Below the pieces are notes generated by a model. The model was not told the origin of the DNA. It saw nothing but the letters and a program-made list of their open reading frames with translations, and searched no databases. A stretch of DNA of 64,000 nucleotides from Rathayibacter_A sp036510655 (GTDB taxonomy: Bacteria; Actinomycetota; Actinomycetes; Actinomycetales; Microbacteriaceae), in the NCBI GenBank assembly GCA_036510655.1, contig DATCDQ010000002.1:4430-68429 (forward strand), read 5' to 3'. This document shows positions 57,983 through 64,000 of this stretch, piece after piece. The translations under genes and the position numbers were made by a program. Position 1 is the first letter of the stretch, and every line of letters starts with the position of its first letter.

Positions 57983-59260
57983 GCTGGCGTTCGTGCCCCA
58001 CTCAACGAGCTCGTTCGCCCAGGTGTCCGGCCGGCCGATCGAGCGAATCGGCTTGAATGCGACGAACACGATTCCGCCGACCAACAACAGCACCGCGAAC
58101 AATCCCATCGCCCAGTTGACGCTCAAGCTGCCGAGCAGCGCACCCGCAACGATGGGCGACGCCGGTGCGACGGCGACAGACGAGAGCGACAGCACTGAAT
58201 TCATCCGCCCCTGCAACGCCGACGGTGTGATGGCGCTCGCGTAACCAATCAGCGCCGAATTCAGTGCTGGAACCAGCGCAGTAGTGACCGCGATCCACAC
58301 CAGATACTCGCCATACTCGGTGGAGAACGCGAGGCCGAGCGCGCCGAGCACGGTCACGATCATGCTGAGGATCGCCAGTGGTCCGCCGCGAAACCGCTTG
58401 ACGAGCGGGGCTGCCGCGATTGATCCGACGACCATGGTGGCGCCCGCAACAGCATCGATGAGTCCGATCAGGAACGGCAGTGTGTGGATCTGCACCAGGT
58501 GCAGATTCAGCGAGAACAGGATGCCCCCGAACGCGAGATTGATCAACGCGAAGATCGCGATTCCGGTGCGCAGGAACGGCACGGCCCAGACGAAACGCAG
58601 GCCCTCCTTCAGTGATTCGAACGCGCTGGTGCCTCTGATCTGTGACAGATCGCCATTGAGCGGGCGGCGCACGAAGACCGTGCATGCGCCCACAACGATG
58701 TAGCCGATCATGCTCGCAGCCAACGGCCAGGCGCGAGAGATGCCATACAGAATGCCGCCGATCGGGCCTGCGACGAGGCTCGCGACCGCCGACCGACCCT
58801 GCACGGCCGCCATCGCCGAGCCGAGCTGATCGCTGCGGACGACCTCACGGATGCCGGCGGATTCTGCCGGCGCGAAGAACGCGCCGACCACCGATGAGCC
58901 GAACAGCACAGCGGCCAGGTGCCAGGGGGAGAGTGCGGAGAAGGCTTCGGCGACGGCGAGCGATGCCCACAGGGCTGCACCGATTGCGGAACAGACCAGC
59001 AGGAGTGTTTTGCGGTTGACCCGGTCGGCGATGGCGCCAGCCGGCAGCGTGGCAACCAGGTAGCCGACCTCGCCGACTGCACTGATCAGGCCGGCGAGCA
59101 AAACGGATCCGGTCAGCGCGAATGCGATCAATGGAACCGCGAACGTCGCAAGACCCGCACCGATGATCTGCGTGGTCTTGCCGGACATCAAAAGGAGGTA
59201 GTCGTTGTTGTGCCAGAGGGTCTGTTGGGTGCTCTCGGCAGTGGAAGTGGAGGTCGTCAT
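57971..59260 (-). CDS. MFS efflux transporter (DHA3-like) regulated by the divergent ArsR-type protein
   Basis: A 429-residue transporter starting at ATG 59260; the longer frame to 59371 would cover the operator region and is rejected. About twelve helices. Visible motifs are GYLVATLPAGAIADRVNRKT (loop 2-3 motif A, about residues 58-77) and FGSSVVGAFFAPAESAGIRE. It resembles MFS proteins of the macrolide-efflux (MefA/DHA3) type. The divergent gene encodes a winged-helix regulator and the shared 59261-59355 gap holds repeated operator elements, so expression is probably derepressed by an unknown compound. Confidence 0.92.
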   Translation of the reverse strand: MTTSTSTAESTQQTLWHNNDYLLLMSGKTTQIIGAGLATFAVPLIAFALTGSVLLAGLISAVGEVGYLVATLPAGAIADRVNRKTLLLVCSAIGAALWASLAVAEAFSALSPWHLAAVLFGSSVVGAFFAPAESAGIREVVRSDQLGSAMAAVQGRSAVASLVAGPIGGILYGISRAWPLAASMIGYIVVGACTVFVRRPLNGDLSQIRGTSAFESLKEGLRFVWAVPFLRTGIAIFALINLAFGGILFSLNLHLVQIHTLPFLIGLIDAVAGATMVVGSIAAAPLVKRFRGGPLAILSMIVTVLGALGLAFSTEYGEYLVWIAVTTALVPALNSALIGYASAITPSALQGRMNSVLSLSSVAVAPASPIVAGALLGSLSVNWAMGLFAVLLLVGGIVFVAFKPIRSIGRPDTWANELVEWGTNASSVN

Positions 59261-59278
59261 GTACACCACAATAATTGT

Positions 59279-59334
59279 GCACGACATATTGCGCAAGAGG
59301 TAGTGCGCAATAAATAGTGCGCAATATGTCGTGC
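59279..59334. promoter_or_regulatory. Complex operator between MFS and ArsR-type genes
   Basis: GCACGACATATTGCGCA (59279-59295) and its exact complement (59318-59334) form a 17-bp inverted repeat. Between and overlapping, TAGTGCGCAATA occurs twice (59301-59312, 59315-59326), 14 bases apart. The core TGCGCAAT is thus present three times. It fills the 95-base divergent promoter gap. Confidence 0.75.
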
Positions 59335-59355
59335 GAAAGTCGCTAGACTTCGAAT

Positions 59356-59928
59356 ATGGTTGAGCAGTCATACCGCGTCACGGACCCGGCCATGCTGCGG
59401 GCGCTGGCGCATCCGCTTCGTCAACGCATCATCTGGGAATTGTCCGTGCGTCGCTTTGCGCGCGCCGCGGACCTCGCCAAGATCATCGGGGAACCGGCGA
59501 ACTCGGTGAGCTTTCATCTGCGCTCGTTGGCCAAGGCCAACCTCGTCGAGGAGGCACCGGAATTCGCCCGCGACGGTCGCGATCGCGTCTGGAAGGTGGT
59601 GCACCCAGAGGGCGTCTATGCGCCGCCGGACGTCGCCAACCCGGATGCCGACCCTCTCGTCGCCGAGTTCGCGACCTGGGTGCACGACCTGCTCACCGAA
59701 ACGCTCCCGAAAGACCCGCGCGCGACTCTCGGCCGTTACACGGGCGCAGCGCTCCTCACGAAGGACGAGTCGGCTCAGCTGTTCACGGAGCTCGCGGAGA
59801 CGCTCGAGAAGTGGCGTCTGCACGGCATGGATGCCGCGGCAGCGGACCCGGACAACCCGGATCGGATCTTCCACATGACCGCCGCATTCGTCGGCAATCC
59901 GGCGGCAGGCGAGCCGATCGGCACGTGA
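59356..59928 (+). CDS. ArsR-type winged-helix regulator
   Basis: A 190-residue regulator. The N-terminal winged helix is MLRALAHPLRQRIIWELSVR (about residues 13-32), then ARAADLAKIIGEPANSVSFH, which is the recognition helix, and the wing (RDGRDRVWKVV). The C-terminal half (about 95-190) is acidic and helical, larger than classical ArsR, and has no Cys, so metal sensing is unlikely. Divergent from the MFS gene, which it probably represses together with itself through the repeats at 59279-59334. Confidence 0.88.
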   Translation: MVEQSYRVTDPAMLRALAHPLRQRIIWELSVRRFARAADLAKIIGEPANSVSFHLRSLAKANLVEEAPEFARDGRDRVWKVVHPEGVYAPPDVANPDADPLVAEFATWVHDLLTETLPKDPRATLGRYTGAALLTKDESAQLFTELAETLEKWRLHGMDAAAADPDNPDRIFHMTAAFVGNPAAGEPIGT

Positions 59929-60007
59929 CGGACACGTACGTTTGGCCGTGACCTTCGACATCAATATTCGAACTGACGGATGCCGAGCTCGTGTACTCTC
60001 GAGGGTA

Positions 60008-60027
60008 CATACCGTCCAGTCGGTCTG
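60008..60027. promoter_or_regulatory. TetR-type operator, SDR-TetR operon
   Basis: CATACCG-TCCAGT-CGGTCTG, 37 bases upstream of the SDR start. It shares both half sites (one with a single change) with the perfect copy at 63749-63768. Likely bound by the TetR protein encoded at 60829-61434. Confidence 0.65.
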
Positions 60028-60063
60028 ATTGCTGGATCACACGGTCGAACTCAAGGAGAGTAC

Positions 60064-60804
60064 GTGCAGAGGTTCGAGGGCAGGGTGGCCCTGATCACCG
60101 GCGGCAGCAGAGGCATCGGCCTCGCGATCGCCCACCGGCTTGTCGCCGAGGGGGCGAGCGTGGTGATCACCGGACGCAAGCAGGAGGCTCTGGACGCGGC
60201 CGTCGCCGAACTCGGTGCGTCGCACGCGAGCGCGGTGGCAGGCAAGGCCGACGACGGCGACCACCGTGCCGCGGTCTACGCGCACATCGCCGAGCGGCAC
60301 AGCCGCCTCGACCATCTCGTGAACAACGCCGGCATCAACCCCGCCTACGGCCCCGCGCTCGAGATCGACCCGGCGATGGCGCGGAAGGTCCTCGAGGTGA
60401 ACGTGATCGCCGCTCTCGAATGGACGCGCGGAGCCGTCGCCGCAGGACTCTCGAGGTCGATCGTGAACGTGTCGTCGATCTCCGCGCTGTCTGCAGCCCC
60501 CGGGATCGCCTTCTACGGCGTCTCGAAGGCGGCACTGATCAACCTGACGATCCAGCTCGCACACGAACTGGCCCCCGGCATCCGGGTGAATGCCGTTGCT
60601 CCCGCGGTCATCAAGACCGCCTTTGCCCGCGCGCTCTATGAGGGACGCGAGGCGCAGGTCGCCGCGGAATACCCGCTCAAGCGCCTGGGGGTGCCCGACG
60701 ACGTGGCTGGTCCGGTGACCTTCCTGCTCTCGGATGATGCCGCGTGGATCACCGGCCAGACCCTCCTGATCGACGGCGGCGGCAGCATCCGCCCGGCTGG
60801 CTGA
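60064..60804 (+). CDS. SDR family oxidoreductase
   Basis: A 246-residue classical short-chain dehydrogenase from GTG 60064, with AAGGAGA five bases upstream; the longer frame to 59980 crosses the operator and is rejected. Cofactor loop VALITGGSRGIGLAIA (about residues 8-23), the NNAG motif LDHLVNNAGINPAYG, catalytic Ser (VNVSSISALS) and Y-x-x-x-K (FYGVSKAAL), all intact. The C-terminal SDDAAWITGQTLLIDGGGSI is typical of FabG-like proteins. First gene of an SDR-TetR operon; probably a 3-hydroxyacyl-CoA or alcohol dehydrogenase linked to the acyl-CoA dehydrogenase operon. Confidence 0.94.
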   Translation: MQRFEGRVALITGGSRGIGLAIAHRLVAEGASVVITGRKQEALDAAVAELGASHASAVAGKADDGDHRAAVYAHIAERHSRLDHLVNNAGINPAYGPALEIDPAMARKVLEVNVIAALEWTRGAVAAGLSRSIVNVSSISALSAAPGIAFYGVSKAALINLTIQLAHELAPGIRVNAVAPAVIKTAFARALYEGREAQVAAEYPLKRLGVPDDVAGPVTFLLSDDAAWITGQTLLIDGGGSIRPAG

Positions 60805-60828
60805 GATATTCACGAAAAGGATGCACGA

Positions 60829-61434
60829 ATGAGGCAGACCAGCGTCGTCGACGACGTCACCCGCGCGGCGGTGCAACTGTTCGCCGCCCAGGGCTACGCC
60901 AACACCAGCGTGCAGCAGATCGTGGAGGCGGCCGGTGTCACCAAGGGGGCGATGTACCACTACTTCCGGTCGAAGGACGACCTGCTCTTCGCGATCTACG
61001 AGCGGATGCTCGCCCTGCAGAAGTCCCACCTCGACGAGATCGTGGCGCGCGGGGGCTCCATCGATGCCGTGCTCCGCTCGGCCTGCGTCGACGTGATCGA
61101 GACCTCGATCGACTTCCTCCCGGAGGGAACGGTGTTCTTCCGCAGCCTGCACATGCTCTCGCAGCCCCGCCAGCAGGAGGTCACCCGTCGCCGCCGTGCA
61201 TACAACGACGAGTTCAGAGCGCTCATCGAGGCCGGGCAGGCGCAGGGCATCTATCGCACCGACATTCCGTGCCCGGTGCTCATCGCGCACTTCTTCAGCG
61301 ACGTGCACTACCTGTCGCAGTGGTACTCGCCCGGCGGGACGGAGGGCAAGTCAGTGCTCGCCGAGCAACTGACCGAGCTGTTCCTGGTGAGTATCGCGGC
61401 GACGGGGGCGTGTGTCGTGGGTGGCCTCCTTTGA
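60829..61434 (+). CDS. TetR family repressor of the acyl-CoA cluster
   Basis: A 201-residue regulator 24 bases after the SDR gene, with AAAAGG upstream. The HTH (about residues 8-52) contains TSVQQIVEAAGVTKGAMYHY and FRSKDDLLFAIYERM. The C-terminal ligand domain is helical, as in actinobacterial repressors of fatty acid and acyl-CoA genes. Operators of CATACCG-N6-CGGTATG type lie before its own operon and before the acyl-CoA dehydrogenase-APH operon, so it probably controls both and binds an acyl-CoA. Confidence 0.92.
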   Translation: MRQTSVVDDVTRAAVQLFAAQGYANTSVQQIVEAAGVTKGAMYHYFRSKDDLLFAIYERMLALQKSHLDEIVARGGSIDAVLRSACVDVIETSIDFLPEGTVFFRSLHMLSQPRQQEVTRRRRAYNDEFRALIEAGQAQGIYRTDIPCPVLIAHFFSDVHYLSQWYSPGGTEGKSVLAEQLTELFLVSIAATGACVVGGLL

Positions 61435-61454
61435 TCGGTGGGGTCGGTGTCGTC

Positions 61455-62657
61455 TCAGCGCCGAAACTCGGCCTTTCCGAGCGCCGACAGGTGCACTTCG
61501 TCTGGTCCGTCTGCCAGGCGCAGGGCGCGGGCGCCTGCAAACATCTCGGCGAGCGGCTGGTCGTGCGAGAGCCCCGCGGCACCGAACACCTGGATGGCGT
61601 GATCGAGGATCTGCTGCACCGCGCGCGGCACGGCGATCTTAATGGCCTGGATCTCGGTCATCGCCTCGCGATTGCCAACGGTGTCCATGAGCCAGGCGGT
61701 CTTCAGCACGAGCAGCCGCAGCGCCTCAAGCTGGATGCGCGCCTCGGCCGCCCACTCGCGGACCACGCCCTGCTCGGTGAGCGGACGGCCGAAGGCCACC
61801 CGCGATGCGGCGCGGTCCCGCACGAGCGCCAGCGCGCGCTCCGCCATGCCGATCGCGCGCATGCAGTGGTGAATGCGACCAGGGCCGAGACGGGCCTGGG
61901 CGATGGCAAAGCCATCACCCTCCCCTCCGATGAGGTTGGCGGCCGGCACTCGCACATCGTTGAAGGCGATCTCGGCGTGGCCGCCGTGGTCGCGATCGTC
62001 GTAGCCGAACACCGTGAGTGGGCGCACGATCTCGACCCCGGCGGTGTCGCGGGGCACCAGGATCATCGACTGCTGCCGATGGCGCGGTGCATCCGGATCG
62101 GTCTTGCCCATCACGATGAAGATCGCGGCCTCCGGGTTCATGGCCCCGGTCGACCACCACTTGCGGCCCGTGATCACGTAGTCGTCGCCGTCGCGACGGA
62201 TGCGGGTGGCGATGTTCGTAGCGTCCGAGGATGCGACATCCGGTTCGGTCATGCAGAAGGATGAGCGGATGCGCGCCTCCAGCAGCGGCTCGAGCCAGCG
62301 CTCCTTCTGCTCGGCGGTGCCGAACTCGGCGAGCACCTCCATGTTGCCGGTGTCTGGCGCCGCGCAGTTGAACGCCGCCGGGCCGAGACGCATGCTCCAA
62401 CCGGTGAGCTCGGCGATGGGCGCGTACTGCAGGTTGTTGAGTCCGGCACCGTGCTCACCGGGGAGGAACAGGTTCCACAGCCCGGCAGCCCGTGCGCGGT
62501 CCTGCAGCTCGCGCACGACCGGTCTGGGGCTCCATTCGCCGGGTGCCGCCGCGAGCTGTTCGCTCAGGACCGCCTCAGCGGGTAGCACATGGTCGTGCAG
62601 GAATGAACGCACCTGGTCGGTGAGCTGGAGCGTGCGGGCGTCATGGCTGAAGTCCAT
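61455..62657 (-). CDS. Acyl-CoA dehydrogenase
   Basis: A 400-residue flavoenzyme from ATG 62657 behind CGGAGG. It has the ACAD beta-domain signature RSSFCMTEPDVASSDATNIA (about residues 135-154) and the FAD-binding GRKWWSTGAMNPEAAIFIVM. The C-terminal helical domain shows the VFGAAGLSHDQPLAEMFAGA stretch near 365-385. It belongs to the large (about 400-residue) ACAD10/11-like group that is usually paired with an aminoglycoside-phosphotransferase-fold kinase, as here: the APH gene ends one base before this start. Probably oxidises an unusual acyl-CoA. Confidence 0.94.
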   Translation of the reverse strand: MDFSHDARTLQLTDQVRSFLHDHVLPAEAVLSEQLAAAPGEWSPRPVVRELQDRARAAGLWNLFLPGEHGAGLNNLQYAPIAELTGWSMRLGPAAFNCAAPDTGNMEVLAEFGTAEQKERWLEPLLEARIRSSFCMTEPDVASSDATNIATRIRRDGDDYVITGRKWWSTGAMNPEAAIFIVMGKTDPDAPRHRQQSMILVPRDTAGVEIVRPLTVFGYDDRDHGGHAEIAFNDVRVPAANLIGGEGDGFAIAQARLGPGRIHHCMRAIGMAERALALVRDRAASRVAFGRPLTEQGVVREWAAEARIQLEALRLLVLKTAWLMDTVGNREAMTEIQAIKIAVPRAVQQILDHAIQVFGAAGLSHDQPLAEMFAGARALRLADGPDEVHLSALGKAEFRR

Positions 62658-62658
62658 G

Positions 62659-63705
62659 TCAGTTCCTCCGGAGGGCGAGGCGGGCGAGCCCGTCGTCGGC
62701 AAGCGGCTCGACCATGGAACCGATCCGGGAGAAGCCATCACCGACCGTCTCGTGCTGCTGGTAGCGGTAGTGGATGCCTTCGGCGATCACGGCGAGCTTG
62801 TAGGCGGCGAAGCCCCGGTACCAACCGAGGTCGGGGATGCTTCGGCCGACCCTGGCGGCGTAGGCGTCGACAAGCTCGTCGAAGCCGGGGTAGCCGGCCC
62901 GCAGGTCGACGGCGCTGTCGAAGAGCCGCCCGCCGCTGAGCTCATCGATGTTCCAGTACATGCCGAAGACCCCGAGGTCGACGAGGGGATCTCCGATCGT
63001 CGACATCTCCCAGTCGAGGATCGCGGCGATGCGCGGTTCGTCGCCCTCGCCGGCGACGATGGCGTTGTCGAGACGGTAGTCCCCGTGCACGAGACCAGAC
63101 CGCGAGTCGTCGGGCATCCGCTCGCCCAGGGCGTCCTGCAGCCCGTCAAGCGCGGGGGTTTCGCGTGAGCGCGAAGCATCGAGCTGACGGCGCCAGGTGC
63201 GCAGTTGTCGCTCGAGGTAACCGGTTCCTCGACCGAAGTCCTCAAGCCCGATGGATCCAGGGTCGATGCCGTGCAGGTCGGCCAGGATCTCGGCGAGCGA
63301 AACGCCGATCTGGCGCAGGCCCCCGGCCGTGAAGACGGCGTTCTGGGCCGGATGCGCGAGCACGGCACCGTCGACGAGCTTCATCACGAAGAATGGGGTG
63401 CCCGTGACGCGCGCGTTGGCCGTGTCGTCGACGATGGCCACGGCGGGGGGAACTGGCACGGCGCTGCCGTTCAGGGCCGAGATGACGCGATGCTCCCTGG
63501 CCATGTCATGCGCGCTGGCGAGAACGTGGCCGAGCGGTGGGCGCCGGACAACGAGAGGGACGCGAGCGCCGTCGATGCGATAGGTGAGGTTGCTCTTGCC
63601 GCCCGTGATGAGCTGGGCGGAGAGCGGACCGGAGACAAGCTCGGGGCGGGCCTCGGCCAGCCAGGCCTCGAGTCCGGCGACATCGAGTCCGGGCGAGCCG
63701 GTCAT
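62659..63705 (-). CDS. APH-fold phosphotransferase family protein (ACAD10-like partner)
   Basis: A 348-residue kinase-fold protein. It shows QLITGGKSNLTYRID (Gly loop, about residues 26-41), VPLVVRRPPLG, the catalytic loop SGLVHGDYRLDNAIV (about 212-226, H-G-D-x-x-x-x-N) and IAAILDWEMSTIGDPLVDLG with the metal Asp. In animals the equivalent domain is fused to ACAD10/11 and phosphorylates 4-hydroxyacyl-CoAs. Gene order here suggests the same job in bacteria. First gene of an operon with the acyl-CoA dehydrogenase. Its promoter region holds the CATACCG-type operator. Confidence 0.9.
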   Translation of the reverse strand: MTGSPGLDVAGLEAWLAEARPELVSGPLSAQLITGGKSNLTYRIDGARVPLVVRRPPLGHVLASAHDMAREHRVISALNGSAVPVPPAVAIVDDTANARVTGTPFFVMKLVDGAVLAHPAQNAVFTAGGLRQIGVSLAEILADLHGIDPGSIGLEDFGRGTGYLERQLRTWRRQLDASRSRETPALDGLQDALGERMPDDSRSGLVHGDYRLDNAIVAGEGDEPRIAAILDWEMSTIGDPLVDLGVFGMYWNIDELSGGRLFDSAVDLRAGYPGFDELVDAYAARVGRSIPDLGWYRGFAAYKLAVIAEGIHYRYQQHETVGDGFSRIGSMVEPLADDGLARLALRRN

Positions 63706-63748
63706 CCTCGACCACCTTTCGTGCGCATCCGTTGCGCATTTCCATCAG

Positions 63749-63768
63749 CATACCGCGTGGTCGGTATG
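63749..63768. promoter_or_regulatory. TetR-type operator, APH-acyl-CoA dehydrogenase operon
   Basis: CATACCG-CGTGGT-CGGTATG, a perfect 7-bp inverted repeat with a 6-base spacer, 44 bases upstream of the APH gene. A partner site lies at 60008-60027. The rest of the 63706-63860 gap shows no gene. Confidence 0.75.
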
Positions 63769-63860
63769 TCTCGGGTCAGTCCAGCAATTGCTGGTCGATC
63801 GCGGAGTCCGCGACTCTTACGCTGTGTTGCGTTCGAGATGGCGTGCTGACGCAGCACGGC

Positions 63861-64000
63861 CTAGTGTCCTGCGCCGGTAGTTCGTTGTAGAAGTCGTTTG
63901 AGGGATTCGAGGATCTGTTCCGCGGGCTTGGTCCAGATGAAGGGTTTCGGGTTCTCGTTCCATCCTTTGACCCATTTGCGGATGTCGGATTCGAGGGCCT
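63861..64000 (-). mobile_element. IS630-type transposase, C-terminal end (element continues beyond the window)
   Basis: The minus-strand frame runs from the window edge to a TAG at 63861-63863. It encodes ESDIRKWVKGWNENPKPFIW and TKPAEQILESLKRLLQR, the conserved C-terminus of IS630-family DDE transposases. The frame ends GAGH. IS630 elements insert at TA; the TA within CCTAGTG at the stop codon is a candidate element border, so the terminal repeat may begin here. The rest, including the catalytic triad, lies outside. Confidence 0.85.

Noticed and set aside
1..64000. tRNA, rRNA or prophage genes
   Set aside because: Intergenic gaps were read for cloverleaf ends and phage functions; none was convincing.

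Overview
The window is high-GC chromosomal DNA of an actinobacterium, most likely a member of the Microbacteriaceae. The reasons are the strong codon bias, the many GTG starts, ATGA/GTGA/TGATG gene overlaps, intergenic repeats of the CCCTGAGCxTGxCGAAGGG and GCGTATCGAGACC types, a 13E12/DUF222 HNH protein, and gene families such as DUF6186 and DUF4349. No rRNA or tRNA gene, CRISPR array, prophage or replication origin was seen. The family assignment is an inference from style, not from a marker gene.

Layout. 0-5.3 kb: the end of a PhnB-like VOC gene, then two drug-efflux style operons read leftward (TetR with a DHA2 efflux pump; an ABC exporter with its own TetR). 5.4-10.3 kb: RecQ-like helicase with a phosphoribosyltransferase-like tail, two small membrane proteins, a DUF445 protein. 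10.3-15.3 kb: an orphan hypothetical, an SRPBCC-MarR operon with a clear operator, an SLC13/ArsB-type permease, an acyl-CoA dehydrogenase, an ECF sigma factor with a SnoaL-like domain. 15.3-18.7 kb: quinone oxidoreductase followed by truncated and frameshifted gene fragments and a divergent HTH regulator. 18.8-27.1 kb: DUF4349 lipoprotein, aldo/keto reductase, and an arabinoside utilisation locus (GH51 arabinofuranosidase, three-gene sugar ABC importer, LacI repressor) with two matching LacI-type operators. 27.2-30 kb: aldo/keto reductase, FMN reductase, MFS. 30-34 kb: nrdA, a 22-codon reading frame carrying the CxxC tail, and nrdB, behind paired NrdR boxes. 34-37 kb: polar amino acid ABC importer. 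37-46 kb: corA, ppc, hrpA, azlCD. 46-55 kb: HNH protein, rhodanese, then a catabolic group (KDPG-type aldolase, PfkB kinase, D-aminoacylase, IclR, RidA, MFS, YheO-type regulator). 55-60 kb: acyl-CoA ligase, aldo/keto reductase, MFS with a divergent ArsR-type regulator around an elaborate operator. 60-63.7 kb: SDR-TetR and acyl-CoA dehydrogenase-APH operons that share a TetR-type operator. 63.86-64 kb: the 3' end of an IS630-type transposase.

The most interesting locus is the ribonucleotide reductase. The NrdA reading frame ends without the C-terminal redox cysteines. These lie instead in a separate, overlapping 22-codon frame with its own near-perfect Shine-Dalgarno sequence. The partner NrdB has Phe where the radical Tyr should be and Glu in place of the first Asp metal ligand, with ligand spacing equal to that of the chlamydial Mn/Fe (class Ic) enzyme. 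A second theme is the number of short tandem duplications at gene ends and inside genes: the hrpA insert, AzlC tail, KDPG aldolase head, rhodanese tail, arabinofuranosidase leader and nrd spacer. Most motif, operator and promoter calls are by eye and need computation to confirm.
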